The position numbers and the translations under genes were made by a program. The notes beneath the pieces were generated by a model. That model saw only the letters and a program-made list of their open reading frames with translations, did no database searches and had not been told where the DNA came from. DNA of 64,000 bases, taken from contig NZ_NQMO01000002.1 in assembly GCF_002257645.1 (NCBI RefSeq), positions 558,001 to 622,000 on the forward strand, in the 5' to 3' direction. Positions 26,637 to 35,977 of this stretch are shown here, one piece after another (the first letter of the stretch is position 1; each line of letters opens with the position of its first letter). The stretch comes from Paenibacillus sp. XY044. GTDB lineage: Bacteria > Bacillota > Bacilli > Paenibacillales > Paenibacillaceae.

Positions 26637-28286
26637 ATGAAAAGGAAAAAGGTAAGCTTGCTGGCGACGCTGCTCGTCGTATCGGCCATTTTCACAGGAT
26701 GCTCGTTCAGCGGCGGCGACAGTAAAGGCGCGAGCTCGGGTACGACAGGAGATGCGGGCAGCAGCACGCAAACGGCGTCCAAAGAGCTGAGATTGTCCGT
26801 AGAAAGCGAAATTAAAGACCTGAATCAATGGGCGGCATCCGATGACGTATCGTTTACGGTGCTGAACAATATTGGAGAAGGGCTGTATCGCCTCGATCCG
26901 AAGAACGAGCCGCAGCCGGCTATGGCGGAAAGCTCGGAGCTGTCCGAAGACAAGCTGACGTATACGTTCAAACTGCGCGCTGACGCCAAATGGAGCGACG
27001 GATCGCCGGTAACGGCCGCCGACTTCAAGTTCGCCTGGCTGCGTGAAATGGATCCGAAAACCGGAACCAACGGTTACTCCTTCATCATGACGGACTACAT
27101 CGTGGGTGCATCCGAGTATGCAGAGGGTGGTTCGGCGGACAAAGTCGGCATCGAAGCCAAGGATGACAAGACGCTGGTCGTTCATTTGAAGCAGCCGACG
27201 CCTTACTTCCTGAGACTGACTTCGCTGGCTCCGTACTTCCCGATGAAAGAGGAATTCGTGAAGTCCCAAGGCGAAAGCTATGCGCTGAGCCCGCAAAACA
27301 TGCTGTTCAACGGTCCTTACACGCTGACTTCGGTCGATGCGGCCAGCGGTGCGGTGCTCGAGAAGAATGCCGGCTACTGGGACGCTGCCAACGTTAAGGT
27401 GGACAAAGTGGACCTGAAAGTCATCAAGGAAAAGAGCACGGCGCTGAACGCCTACAAAGCCGGACAGCTTGACCGCGTGCTTCTGCAATCTTCCGATGTC
27501 AATGCATCCAAGTCCGACCCTGGATTCGGAACAGGCATCAACTTCAGAACGACGTACCTGCAGTTCAACCTGAAGGCGGACGGCGTCAGCAACATCAACA
27601 TCCGCAAAGCGCTGGAATACAGCTTCGACTCCAAGCTGCTGGCGGACCAGGTGCTGAACAACGGTTCCAAAGCCGCTACAGGACTGATTCCGGACCAAAT
27701 GAGCGCAACAGGAGGCAAAAGCTTCCGCGAAATGCAGGGCGACCTGATCACGCCGGATGCGGCAAAAGCCAAATCCTATTGGGAGCAAGGGGTCAAAGAG
27801 CTGGGTAATGCGCCTAAAATTACGATGCTCGTAGCGGACACCTCCGAAACGAAGGACGTCGCTACCTTTATGCAGAGCGAGTTCAAGAAAAACCTCGGCA
27901 TCGACGTGGCCATCGACACCAAAACGGCCAAGGCTCGCGGACAGCTGATGGACAACAGCCAATATCAGATGGCGATTACCGCATGGGGCGCCGATTATGA
28001 TGATGCCATGACGTATCTGGATCTGTGGGCAAACCACACACCGTACCGCGGTAATTATGAAAATCCGAAATACGACACGCTGATCACTGACGCCAAGAAA
28101 GAAACCGACGAAGCAAGACGGATCGACATGCTGCTGACCGCCGAGAAAATTTTGACGGCGGAAGACGTCGTCGTTGTTCCGATCTACTTTGGCGGATACT
28201 CCTACCTGCTGAGCGATAAAGTCGAAGGACTGGACTACCATCCATACGGCAACCCGGTTGACTTTAAATATGCAAGCATCAAGTAA
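26637..28286 (+). CDS. Oligopeptide-binding lipoprotein (OppA/DppE type)
   Basis: A 549-residue extracellular peptide-binding protein of SBP family 5. Lipoprotein signal MKRKKVSLLATLLVVSAIFT then GC, followed by a Ser/Gly tether. Family signatures include LSEDKLTYTFKLRADAKWSD with GSPVTAADFKFAWLREMDP, the pattern typical of OppA/DppE. The ATG at 26637 has AAAGGAG 11 bases upstream; the frame extends upstream but not into credible protein. First gene of an operon of about 10 kb that continues through the permeases, ATPases and peptidases to the glucokinase gene at 36934. A strong stem-loop follows the stop. Confidence 0.94.
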   Translation: MKRKKVSLLATLLVVSAIFTGCSFSGGDSKGASSGTTGDAGSSTQTASKELRLSVESEIKDLNQWAASDDVSFTVLNNIGEGLYRLDPKNEPQPAMAESSELSEDKLTYTFKLRADAKWSDGSPVTAADFKFAWLREMDPKTGTNGYSFIMTDYIVGASEYAEGGSADKVGIEAKDDKTLVVHLKQPTPYFLRLTSLAPYFPMKEEFVKSQGESYALSPQNMLFNGPYTLTSVDAASGAVLEKNAGYWDAANVKVDKVDLKVIKEKSTALNAYKAGQLDRVLLQSSDVNASKSDPGFGTGINFRTTYLQFNLKADGVSNINIRKALEYSFDSKLLADQVLNNGSKAATGLIPDQMSATGGKSFREMQGDLITPDAAKAKSYWEQGVKELGNAPKITMLVADTSETKDVATFMQSEFKKNLGIDVAIDTKTAKARGQLMDNSQYQMAITAWGADYDDAMTYLDLWANHTPYRGNYENPKYDTLITDAKKETDEARRIDMLLTAEKILTAEDVVVVPIYFGGYSYLLSDKVEGLDYHPYGNPVDFKYASIK

Positions 28287-28317
28287 TGCCGCATCACATG
28301 GGCATGTAACAGGAGAG

Positions 28318-28350
28318 GAGAGAAGCTTGGCTTCTCTCTTTCTCTTTCCT
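28318..28350 (+). terminator. Intercistronic hairpin / attenuator after the peptide-binding gene
   Basis: GAGAGAAGC (28318-28326), loop TTG, GCTTCTCTC (28330-28338): a perfect 9-bp stem followed by TTTCTCTTT. It lies between the binding protein and the permease genes and probably lets only part of transcription continue. Confidence 0.7.
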
Positions 28351-28411
28351 GGATCAAGCTCCGGGACGAAATGAAAAATTTTGAAGGCCCCGCGTATTGG
28401 GAGGTGCAACA

Positions 28412-29347
28412 TTGAAACGGTATATCGGCATCCGGATCGTATACTTATTTACGACCTTGTTTATTATTACGACCGCCACCTTTTTCCTGATGAAAGCACT
28501 GCCCGGCACTCCGTTCGATGAAGAGAAGCTTCAACAGCTGCCGCAGGAACAAAGACAGATGATTTATGCCAGCTACGGCCTGGACAAGCCGGTTGGCGTG
28601 CAGTACGTGAACTATTTAAAAAATATTGTCAAAGGCGATTTGGGAACGTCGTTTTTTTACACCGGACAACCTGTGAAGGACATTATCATGAACCGGATCG
28701 GACCTTCGGCCTTGATCGGTCTGCAAGCGGTTCTGCTGGGGCTGGCCATCGGCATGATCCTGGGGATCGTCGCCGCTTACCGGCATAACTCCGGCTGGGA
28801 CTACGTCACCATGATTATCGCCGTTCTCGGCGTATCGGTGCCCAATTTCGTGCTTGCGGCGCTGCTGCAGTATTTTGTTGGGCTCAAATGGGGACTCCTA
28901 CCGGTTGCGTTCTGGGAGAGCTATCCCAGCTCCATCCTGCCGTCCATTGCGCTTTGCGTCGGCGTTATCGCCCTGATCGCCCGGTTCGTGCGGACGGAAA
29001 TGCTGGAGGTGCTTGAGCAGGATTACGTCACGACGGCCAAAGCCAAGGGGCTCGGGTTCGTGCGCATCATGTTCCAGCATGTGATCCGCAACTCGCTCAT
29101 TTCGGTCATCACGATTCTCGGTCCGATCGTTGTCAATTTACTGACAGGTTCGCTCGTCATTGAGAATATTTTTGGGATTCCGGGGATCGGGAGCCTGTTC
29201 GTCGATTCGATCAAAATGAACGATTATTCCACGATTATGGGGATCACGATTTTTTACAGCGCCTTCTACGTGCTGGTTATGCTGATCGTTGATCTGCTGT
29301 ACGGTCTGGTGGATCCGCGGATCCGTCTGGCATCGGGAAAGGAGTGA
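28412..29347 (+). CDS. oppB: Oligopeptide ABC transporter permease OppB
   Basis: A 311-residue membrane subunit. The N terminus MKRYIGIRIVYLFTTLFIIT, the segment LMKALPGTPFD and the loop VEQDYVTTAKAKGLG-like region (LEQDYVTTAKAKGLGFVRIM) are hallmarks of the OppB/DppB family. I chose TTG 28412, preceded by GGGAGG 7-8 bases upstream; an in-frame TTG five codons earlier overlaps that ribosome site. It is 4 bases from oppC. Confidence 0.95.
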   Translation: MKRYIGIRIVYLFTTLFIITTATFFLMKALPGTPFDEEKLQQLPQEQRQMIYASYGLDKPVGVQYVNYLKNIVKGDLGTSFFYTGQPVKDIIMNRIGPSALIGLQAVLLGLAIGMILGIVAAYRHNSGWDYVTMIIAVLGVSVPNFVLAALLQYFVGLKWGLLPVAFWESYPSSILPSIALCVGVIALIARFVRTEMLEVLEQDYVTTAKAKGLGFVRIMFQHVIRNSLISVITILGPIVVNLLTGSLVIENIFGIPGIGSLFVDSIKMNDYSTIMGITIFYSAFYVLVMLIVDLLYGLVDPRIRLASGKE

Positions 29348-29351
29348 GGAC

Positions 29352-30275
29352 ATGACGCAAATGGATAACGGGGATGCACTGTTCAAGCCGGCCGCCGTAA
29401 GGCCGGACGAACGGGAGAAGATCGCAGGCAAATCATTGACGGCTTTTCAGGACAGCTGGAGGCGGCTGCGTCAAAATAAAGCGGCCATCGTCAGCTTGAT
29501 CATCCTGATCATCATGCTGCTGCTGGCGATTGTCGGTCCGTGGATCGGACATCACGACTACTACACCACGGATTATAATGCCGTCTATCAGAAACCGAAC
29601 GCTGATCATTGGTTCGGCACCGATAAATTCGGCCGGGACCAGTGGGCCCGTGTATGGCAGGGAACGCGCGTTTCGCTCCTGATCGCCGTGCTCGCCGCTG
29701 CGCTCGACCTCGTCATCGGGGTTGCGTATGGCGCGATCTCTGCGCTGTTCGGCGGAAGAGTCGATAACGTGATGCAGCGGATCGTCGAAATTTTGACCGG
29801 GATTCCGAGTCTGATCATTATCATCCTGCTGATGATGGTGATGAAGCCGGGGATCGTGACCATCATGGTGGCGATGTCCATTACGGGCTGGGTCAATATG
29901 GCCCGGCTGGTCCGAGCTCACATCATGAAGCTGAAATCGCAGGAATTCGTCCTGGCAGCCCGTACGCTGGGCACGTCCACCGGGCGTATTATTACGAAGC
30001 ATTTGATTCCGAACACGATCGGCATTATCGTCATCAACACGATGTTTACGATTCCGTCGGCGATCTTTACCGAAGCGTTCCTGAGCTTTATCGGCCTTGG
30101 ACTTCAGTCGCCGATGTCTTCGCTCGGGGTGCTGATCAACGATGGCTTTGCATCCTTGAATACGCAGGCATATCTGCTGCTGTACCCTTCCATTGTCATC
30201 GTCCTCATTATGGTAACGTTCAACATTCTGGGTGACGGGCTGCGGGATGCGCTGGATCCGAGAATGCGGAAATAG
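29352..30275 (+). CDS. oppC: Oligopeptide ABC transporter permease OppC
   Basis: A 307-residue partner permease. It has the OppC-type N-terminal segment SWRRLRQNKAAIVSLIILII, the outer-loop motif NADHWFGTDKFGRDQWARVW (GTD..GRD is diagnostic), and the ATPase-contact loop EFVLAARTLGTSTGRIITKH. GGAGTGAGGAC precedes the ATG. It forms the channel with OppB and is powered by OppD and OppF encoded next. Confidence 0.95.
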   Translation: MTQMDNGDALFKPAAVRPDEREKIAGKSLTAFQDSWRRLRQNKAAIVSLIILIIMLLLAIVGPWIGHHDYYTTDYNAVYQKPNADHWFGTDKFGRDQWARVWQGTRVSLLIAVLAAALDLVIGVAYGAISALFGGRVDNVMQRIVEILTGIPSLIIIILLMMVMKPGIVTIMVAMSITGWVNMARLVRAHIMKLKSQEFVLAARTLGTSTGRIITKHLIPNTIGIIVINTMFTIPSAIFTEAFLSFIGLGLQSPMSSLGVLINDGFASLNTQAYLLLYPSIVIVLIMVTFNILGDGLRDALDPRMRK

Positions 30276-30287
30276 GGGGAAGAGAGA

Positions 30288-31298
30288 ATGGACAATTTGC
30301 TCGAAGTGCAGGATTTGCAGGTCAGCTTTTTCACATATGCGGGCGAAGTGCAGGCCGTGCGCGGCGTCGGCTTTTCCCTGGGCCGCGGCGAGACGCTGGC
30401 GATCGTGGGGGAATCCGGCTCCGGCAAATCGGTTACTTCCAAAAGCATCATGAGGCTGCTGGCGAAGTCCGCGAAAATTAAACACGGCTCGATCCGCTTT
30501 GAAGGCAAGGATATCGCGTCGCTGCCGGAAAAGCAGATGCAGGATATCCGGGGGCGGGAAATCTCGATGATCTTTCAGGACCCGATGACGTCGCTGAACC
30601 CGACGATGACGATCGGCAAGCAGATCACCGAGGTACTGAAGAAGCACCGCAAGCTCGGCGGCGCGGAAGCCAACCGGCGGGCAGTGGAGCTTCTGGATCA
30701 GGTTGGCATCCCGAATCCGGACAAGCGGCTGAAGCAGTACCCGCACCAGCTGTCCGGAGGCATGCGCCAGCGCGTAGTCATCGCGATTGCACTGGCGTGC
30801 AACCCGAAGGTGCTGATCGCCGACGAGCCGACGACCGCGCTCGACGTGACGATCCAGGCGCAAATTTTGGAGCTGATGAAGCAGCTCCAGCAGGACCTGG
30901 ACACGTCCATCGTGCTGATCACGCACGATTTGGGCGTAGTCGCGAACATGGCGTCCCGCGTGGCGGTCATGTACGCCGGCAAAATCGTGGAAACCGGTAC
31001 GGTGGATGAAATCTTTTACGAAGGCAAGCATCCGTACACCTGGGGGCTGCTTGCTTCCATGCCGAAGCTGCACGAGAAATCGGAAGAGCTGATGGCCATT
31101 CCCGGCACGCCGCCGGACCTCAGCGATCCGCCCAAGGGATGTCCGTTTGCGGCTCGCTGTCCGTACGCGATGGAAATTTGCCATGAATATATGCCAGAAT
31201 ATACAGAGCACTCAGAGACGCACCGCGCGGCCTGCTGGCTGCAGGACAGCCGTGCGCCGAAAGTGCAGAGTCCGCTTGCGGGAGGTGATCGGCCATGA
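30288..31298 (+). CDS. oppD: Oligopeptide ABC transporter ATPase OppD
   Basis: A 336-residue ATP-binding subunit. Walker [10 protein letters not shown]-loop [14 protein letters not shown] signature [15 protein letters not shown], Walker [13 protein letters not shown] and H-loop [10 protein letters not shown] are all intact. The C-terminal oligopeptide-transporter extension with [20 protein letters not shown] carries the Cys residues that bind an iron-sulfur cluster in some family members. It overlaps oppF by four bases. Confidence 0.96.
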   Translation: MDNLLEVQDLQVSFFTYAGEVQAVRGVGFSLGRGETLAIVGESGSGKSVTSKSIMRLLAKSAKIKHGSIRFEGKDIASLPEKQMQDIRGREISMIFQDPMTSLNPTMTIGKQITEVLKKHRKLGGAEANRRAVELLDQVGIPNPDKRLKQYPHQLSGGMRQRVVIAIALACNPKVLIADEPTTALDVTIQAQILELMKQLQQDLDTSIVLITHDLGVVANMASRVAVMYAGKIVETGTVDEIFYEGKHPYTWGLLASMPKLHEKSEELMAIPGTPPDLSDPPKGCPFAARCPYAMEICHEYMPEYTEHSETHRAACWLQDSRAPKVQSPLAGGDRP

Positions 31299-32314
31299 AG
31301 CACGAGAAGGGGACAAAACCGCTAGTCGAGGTCAAGCATTTGAAGAAGCATTTTGACGTGGGCCGCGGACAGATTCTAAAAGCGGTGGACGACGTCTCGT
31401 TCGACATTTATCCGGGGGAGACCTTCGGTCTTGTCGGCGAGTCCGGCTGCGGAAAGTCGACGCTGGGCCGCACGCTGATCCGTCTATATGATGCGACAGA
31501 AGGGACGGTCAGCTTTGACGGCGAGGAAGTGCACGGCCGCAAGTCCAATGCCGAGCGGAAGAAACTGAGCCGGAGCATCCAGATGATCTTCCAGGATCCC
31601 TACGCGTCGCTGAACCAGCGGATGACGGTGACGGACATCATCGCCGAGGGCATTGACGCCCACGGCATCGCCAAGAACCGCAAGGAGCGCCAGCAGATGG
31701 TCTACGACCTGCTGGAAACGGTCGGACTCAACCGGAGCCACGCCGAGCGGTTCCCGCATGAATTCTCCGGCGGCCAGCGCCAGCGGATCGGCATCGCCCG
31801 GGCGCTTGCGGTTCATCCGCGGTTCGTGATCGCCGATGAGCCGATTTCGGCGCTGGACGTTTCCATCCAGGCACAGGTCGTGAACCTGATGAAGAAGCTG
31901 CAGCAGGAGCTGGGATTGACGTATTTGTTCATCGCCCATGACCTGTCGATGGTGAAGCATATCAGCGACCGCATCGGGGTGATGTACCTCGGAGGCATGG
32001 TGGAGCTTACGAGCAGCGACGAGTTGTTCGAGAATCCGCTGCATCCATACACCAAAACGCTGCTTTCGGCGATCCCGATTCCCGATCCGAAGCTGGAGCG
32101 CGGCCGGGAGCGCCTGGTGCTGCAGGGTGACCTGCCAAGCCCGATCAATCCGCCGAGCGGATGCCGTTTCCGGACGCGCTGCCCGTTTGCCACGGAGCTG
32201 TGCGCTGCGGAAACGCCGGTATGGCAGGAAGCGGAAAAAGGACACTGGGTGGCCTGCCATCTGTATAATCCAAGCAAAAATATGACTTTAAATAAGGAGG
32301 GAGCCGGCGCATGA
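31295..32314 (+). CDS. oppF: Oligopeptide ABC transporter ATPase OppF
   Basis: A 339-residue ATP-binding subunit pairing with OppD. Walker [10 protein letters not shown], signature [20 protein letters not shown], Walker [13 protein letters not shown] and H-loop [11 protein letters not shown] are present. The C-terminal Cys-rich tail [20 protein letters not shown] matches OppF/DppF. AGGTGATC precedes the ATG, which lies inside the end of oppD. Its stop overlaps the start of the PepV-like dipeptidase gene, tying peptide uptake to cleavage. Confidence 0.96.
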   Translation: MKHEKGTKPLVEVKHLKKHFDVGRGQILKAVDDVSFDIYPGETFGLVGESGCGKSTLGRTLIRLYDATEGTVSFDGEEVHGRKSNAERKKLSRSIQMIFQDPYASLNQRMTVTDIIAEGIDAHGIAKNRKERQQMVYDLLETVGLNRSHAERFPHEFSGGQRQRIGIARALAVHPRFVIADEPISALDVSIQAQVVNLMKKLQQELGLTYLFIAHDLSMVKHISDRIGVMYLGGMVELTSSDELFENPLHPYTKTLLSAIPIPDPKLERGRERLVLQGDLPSPINPPSGCRFRTRCPFATELCAAETPVWQEAEKGHWVACHLYNPSKNMTLNKEGAGA

Positions 32315-33744
32315 GCTGGTATGAAATGGCCGAAGAGCGGGAAGAGGCCTTGATTGAGGATCTGTCCGGACTTCTGAGAATCGACAGCGTCTATGATCCG
32401 GACACCAGCGGCCCCGGGCAGCCGATGGGTCAAGGTGTCGCGGAGGCGCTGCAATATATGCTGGACCTGTGCGCGGCCGAAGGCTTCCGGGTCCGGAACC
32501 TGGACGGATATGCAGGTTATGCCGAATACGGTCCCGAATCGGCCGAGCATTATGTGGCCGTTCTGAGCCATCTGGACGTCGTTCCGGCATCCGGGAAATG
32601 GACGACCCCTCCGTTCGAGCCGTCTGTCCGGGGCGGCAAAATTTTTGCGCGCGGCGCCGAGGACGACAAAGGTCCGGCAATGGCGGCGTTTTACGGACTC
32701 AAAATCGTCAAAGACATGGGGCTTCCGCTAAAGCACCGGATCCGTCTCATTTTTGGAACGGACGAAGAGCGGACAGGGAAGTGCATGCAGAAATATAATG
32801 AGCTGGAGCCTGCACCGATTTGCGGATTTACGCCGGATGCCGATTTTCCGATCGTTCGGGCCGAGAAGGGGCAGGTCAATACGAGGCTGCTCTTTAAGCC
32901 GATTGAGGACAGCGATTCGTCCGGGTTCGAGTACCGGTTGCGTTTGTTTGCTGCCGGCGAGGTGGCCAACAGCGTACCTGAGGGCGCGCGCGCCGAGGTA
33001 GCGGGAGACGCAGGCAGCCTGAATGCGATGCAGAAAGCCTATGAGGATTACTGCGCGTCGGAAGGACTGAAGGGAAGCTTGGAGATCGATGCTGACGGGC
33101 AGGCGGCAAGCCTGTCGCTGACCGGTAAGACGGCACATGGCATGGAGCCGCAGCTCGGCATTAACGCGGGTCTTAAGCTGATCCATTTTCTGAAGGAGTT
33201 TTCCTTCCCTTCCGGTGCGGAGCATTATCTCCATACGGTCGATACGCTGATGTACGGCGATATCCACGGGCGCGCCTTCGGCATTGCGATGGAAGATAAA
33301 ATCACCGGACCATTGACGGTCAACGCGGGTTTGCTGCAGTACGATCCGGAAGGCGAATCCTATTTCCACATCAACCTGAGATATCCGGTTTGCGGTAACC
33401 ATGCGGATATTTTGGAGAACATCGGGGTCCGGGCTTCGGCTTGCGGCCTTGAGATCGAACCGCCGAGCCTGAAACATCCGCACTGCGTGCCAGATGATCA
33501 TCCGATGATCGAAGCGCTGCAGCGGGTCTATGAGGCGGAGACCGGACAGCCGGCCGAGCTGCTGTCAACCGGCGGCGGAACCTATGCGGCGTATATCGCA
33601 AACGGCGTCGCTTTCGGCCCGGTATTTCCGGGCATGGCCAATTCGGCACATCAACGGAACGAACATATCGACATCGATGCACTGATTCGCTCGACGGCCA
33701 TCTACGCCCGGGCGATGCATGAGCTGGCCAATCTGAACCTATAA
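32311..33744 (+). CDS. pepV: PepV-like M20 dipeptidase
   Basis: A 477-residue zinc metallopeptidase of family M20 that splits dipeptides in the cytoplasm. Zinc and catalytic residues are recognisable in LSHLDVVPASGKW (first zinc His and catalytic Asp), GAEDDKGPAMAA (bridging Asp) and FGTDEERTGKC (general-base Glu and metal Glu); the C-terminal His ligand is in ANSAHQRNEHID. A TGKTAHGMEP segment marks the lid domain seen in PepV. AAGGAGGGAG precedes the ATG, which overlaps oppF by four bases. It would process peptides delivered by the Opp system. Confidence 0.93.
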   Translation: MSWYEMAEEREEALIEDLSGLLRIDSVYDPDTSGPGQPMGQGVAEALQYMLDLCAAEGFRVRNLDGYAGYAEYGPESAEHYVAVLSHLDVVPASGKWTTPPFEPSVRGGKIFARGAEDDKGPAMAAFYGLKIVKDMGLPLKHRIRLIFGTDEERTGKCMQKYNELEPAPICGFTPDADFPIVRAEKGQVNTRLLFKPIEDSDSSGFEYRLRLFAAGEVANSVPEGARAEVAGDAGSLNAMQKAYEDYCASEGLKGSLEIDADGQAASLSLTGKTAHGMEPQLGINAGLKLIHFLKEFSFPSGAEHYLHTVDTLMYGDIHGRAFGIAMEDKITGPLTVNAGLLQYDPEGESYFHINLRYPVCGNHADILENIGVRASACGLEIEPPSLKHPHCVPDDHPMIEALQRVYEAETGQPAELLSTGGGTYAAYIANGVAFGPVFPGMANSAHQRNEHIDIDALIRSTAIYARAMHELANLNL

Positions 33745-33786
33745 TCTGCGGCTTAACCAAAATTCTTGTAAAGGAATGTACAGCGG

Positions 33787-35244
33787 ATGGAATTGATATC
33801 AGGAACAGGGCAACCGGCGGATGTAACGATCTATCCGGTGTTTGAGGACAGCGAAGGCGAAGCCTCCGGGCTCACCCTTCGCGAAGGGATGGGCAGCCGC
33901 GGTGCTGTCCATTGGTTTTACGGCCGCCATGGGGAGCAGGATATCCTCGTCGTCGGTCTGGGCAGCCGGGACAAATTCGGTATGGAGGCGCTGCGGGAAG
34001 CCGCCGGCGGGGCTGGCCGAGAAATCCGCAAGGCGTCCTTAAGAACCGCGTCGATCGACGGTACGGCCCTCCGTGAGGCTTTTGGAGAAGGCGAATGGCC
34101 TGAGCAGGCGGCCGTAGCCTGGGTCGAAGGATGGCATCTTGGCACGTATGTGTTCGATAAATATACATCGCGCCACAAGAAGGCGCAGGTGGATTGGATT
34201 CGGATCGAGTCCGCCGCCGAGCGAAGCTATGCGGAGGCGGCCTGGCTTGGACGCGCTCGGGCCGAAGCGGTCGCCTTGGCCCGGGACCTGTGCAACGAGG
34301 CACCGAATGATCTTCATCCGGTCAGCTTCGTGCAGCGGATCAAGACGGTCTTCGCCGGCAGGAACGTGAAGCTTCACATATACCAGGGCGAGGAGCTGAA
34401 GCAGCGGCAGATGAACGGCCTGCTGGCCGTCGGAAGCGGGAGCAAGCATCCACCGGCCATGGTGGAAATCGAATATCTGGGCGATTCAAACGCCCCGCAT
34501 CTGGCGCTGATCGGCAAGGGGATCACGTTTGACATGGGCGGCATGAACCTGAAGGTTGCCCGGGATCTGAGCGACGCCCGCTTCGATATGGGCGGAGCCG
34601 CGGCTGTTATCGGCGCGATGGACCTGCTCACCCGGCTGGAAGTAAAGGCGAGAATCACGGCGCTGATTCCGATCGCAGAAAACGTGCCGGATGCGGACGC
34701 CATCCTGCCGTCGCATGTGATCCGCTATCCGAACGGATTGTCCGTGCAGGTGGTTAATACGGATGCCGAAGGCCGGCTGATCCTGGCCGACGCCATCCTG
34801 CATGCCACCCGGAGCGGGGCCGAGCGGATCATCGACATCGCGACGCTGACCGGTGCGGTCGGACACGCGCTGGGACTGCGGGTGGCCGGCATATGGGGCG
34901 ACGCCGGGTTTGCCGAGCAGCTGATGCGGATCGGCAGCAAGAACGGTGACCCGATTTGGCGCCTACCGCTCGTCGATGAGGATGAAGAGCTCTTGAGCAG
35001 CCCGTACGCCGACTTGGCCAACCTGGCCTCAAGCCCCTACGGGGGAGCCAATATGGCGGCCCTGTTCCTGCGGCGGTTTGTGCCCTCTAAGGCGCGCTGG
35101 TGCCATATCGACATGGCCAATACGTCCCAAGTCCCCGCGGACCGGGGGTATAAAGCTGCAGGGGCTACCGGTTACGGAGTCCGGCTGCTGGCCGATTTCG
35201 TGACGGAACAGGCCAATTCTGGAAATGGAGGCACTGCGGAGTGA
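33787..35244 (+). CDS. Leucyl aminopeptidase, family M17
   Basis: A 485-residue cytosolic metallo-aminopeptidase, usually hexameric, that releases N-terminal residues. The two-metal site is intact: LIGKGITFDMGG (metal Lys and Asp), ARFDMGGAAAVIGAMDLL (Asp) and NTDAEGRLILADAI (Asp, Glu and the catalytic Arg). The N-terminal ~160 residues form the variable M17 N domain. It follows the dipeptidase by 42 bases and overlaps cutC by four. The gene fits a cytoplasmic chain in which imported oligopeptides are trimmed by M17 and finished by PepV. Confidence 0.94.
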   Translation: MELISGTGQPADVTIYPVFEDSEGEASGLTLREGMGSRGAVHWFYGRHGEQDILVVGLGSRDKFGMEALREAAGGAGREIRKASLRTASIDGTALREAFGEGEWPEQAAVAWVEGWHLGTYVFDKYTSRHKKAQVDWIRIESAAERSYAEAAWLGRARAEAVALARDLCNEAPNDLHPVSFVQRIKTVFAGRNVKLHIYQGEELKQRQMNGLLAVGSGSKHPPAMVEIEYLGDSNAPHLALIGKGITFDMGGMNLKVARDLSDARFDMGGAAAVIGAMDLLTRLEVKARITALIPIAENVPDADAILPSHVIRYPNGLSVQVVNTDAEGRLILADAILHATRSGAERIIDIATLTGAVGHALGLRVAGIWGDAGFAEQLMRIGSKNGDPIWRLPLVDEDEELLSSPYADLANLASSPYGGANMAALFLRRFVPSKARWCHIDMANTSQVPADRGYKAAGATGYGVRLLADFVTEQANSGNGGTAE

Positions 35245-35945
35245 AGCTGGAAGTAATCGCAACCAATTTGTACGACGCGCTCGTCGCCGAGAATGCGGGA
35301 GCGGACCGCCTGGAGCTGGTGACGGGCATTATAGAAGGCGGATTGACGCCGGGTCCGGGAATGATCCGCAAGGTCGTCGGCTTGATGGGCATCCCGGTCC
35401 ATGTCATGGTCCGGCCGCACAGCCAGTCGTTCGTCTACGACCAATACGACCTGCTGACGATGCGCGAGGATATTGCCTTTATCAAAGAGTGCGGAGCGGC
35501 GGGGATCGTGCTTGGAACGCTTAAGCCGGACCGCACGATCGATACCGAAGCGCTGGAGATGCTGCTGAAGGAGGCTGACGGCCTGAACGTCACGTTCCAC
35601 CGGGCATTCGACGAGATCGACGATCAGATCGGCGCGCTCCGGACGTTGTCGGCATATCCGCAGATTAACCGGATTCTGACTTCCGGAGGGCCGCGGCCAG
35701 CGCCGGAGTCGACGGACCGCATCAAAGCGCTGGTCGAGGCATCGGCCGGAACCGGTATCCGTATCTTGGCTGGATACGGTTTGACGGTGCCGGGGCTTTC
35801 GGAGTTCGCCCAGAAGACGGGCGTGCCGGAGGTGCATTTCGGTTCGGCGCTGAGAGCGGAAGGGAATTACCTGCTGCCTCTTGATTCCGAACGGGTGAAG
35901 ACGGCGGCGCAGACGGTGAAATCCATCGCAATGTCAGCAGGGTAA
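35241..35945 (+). CDS. cutC: CutC family TIM-barrel protein
   Basis: A 234-residue TIM-barrel protein. Family signatures are LEVIATNLYDALVAENAGAD-like start, GLTPGPGMIRKV, VHVMVRPHSQSFVYD, GIVLGTLKPD, NVTFHRAFDEI and RILTSGG. Originally linked to copper tolerance in E. coli, though that role has been disputed; its actual reaction is unknown. The GTG start overlaps the previous stop. Its place between a peptidase and a sugar kinase argues for a metabolic role in this pathway rather than for copper handling; that is inference. Confidence 0.93.
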   Translation: MKLEVIATNLYDALVAENAGADRLELVTGIIEGGLTPGPGMIRKVVGLMGIPVHVMVRPHSQSFVYDQYDLLTMREDIAFIKECGAAGIVLGTLKPDRTIDTEALEMLLKEADGLNVTFHRAFDEIDDQIGALRTLSAYPQINRILTSGGPRPAPESTDRIKALVEASAGTGIRILAGYGLTVPGLSEFAQKTGVPEVHFGSALRAEGNYLLPLDSERVKTAAQTVKSIAMSAG

Positions 35946-35977
35946 CAACAAAATACTCGATTACTGTGGTGAAATCA

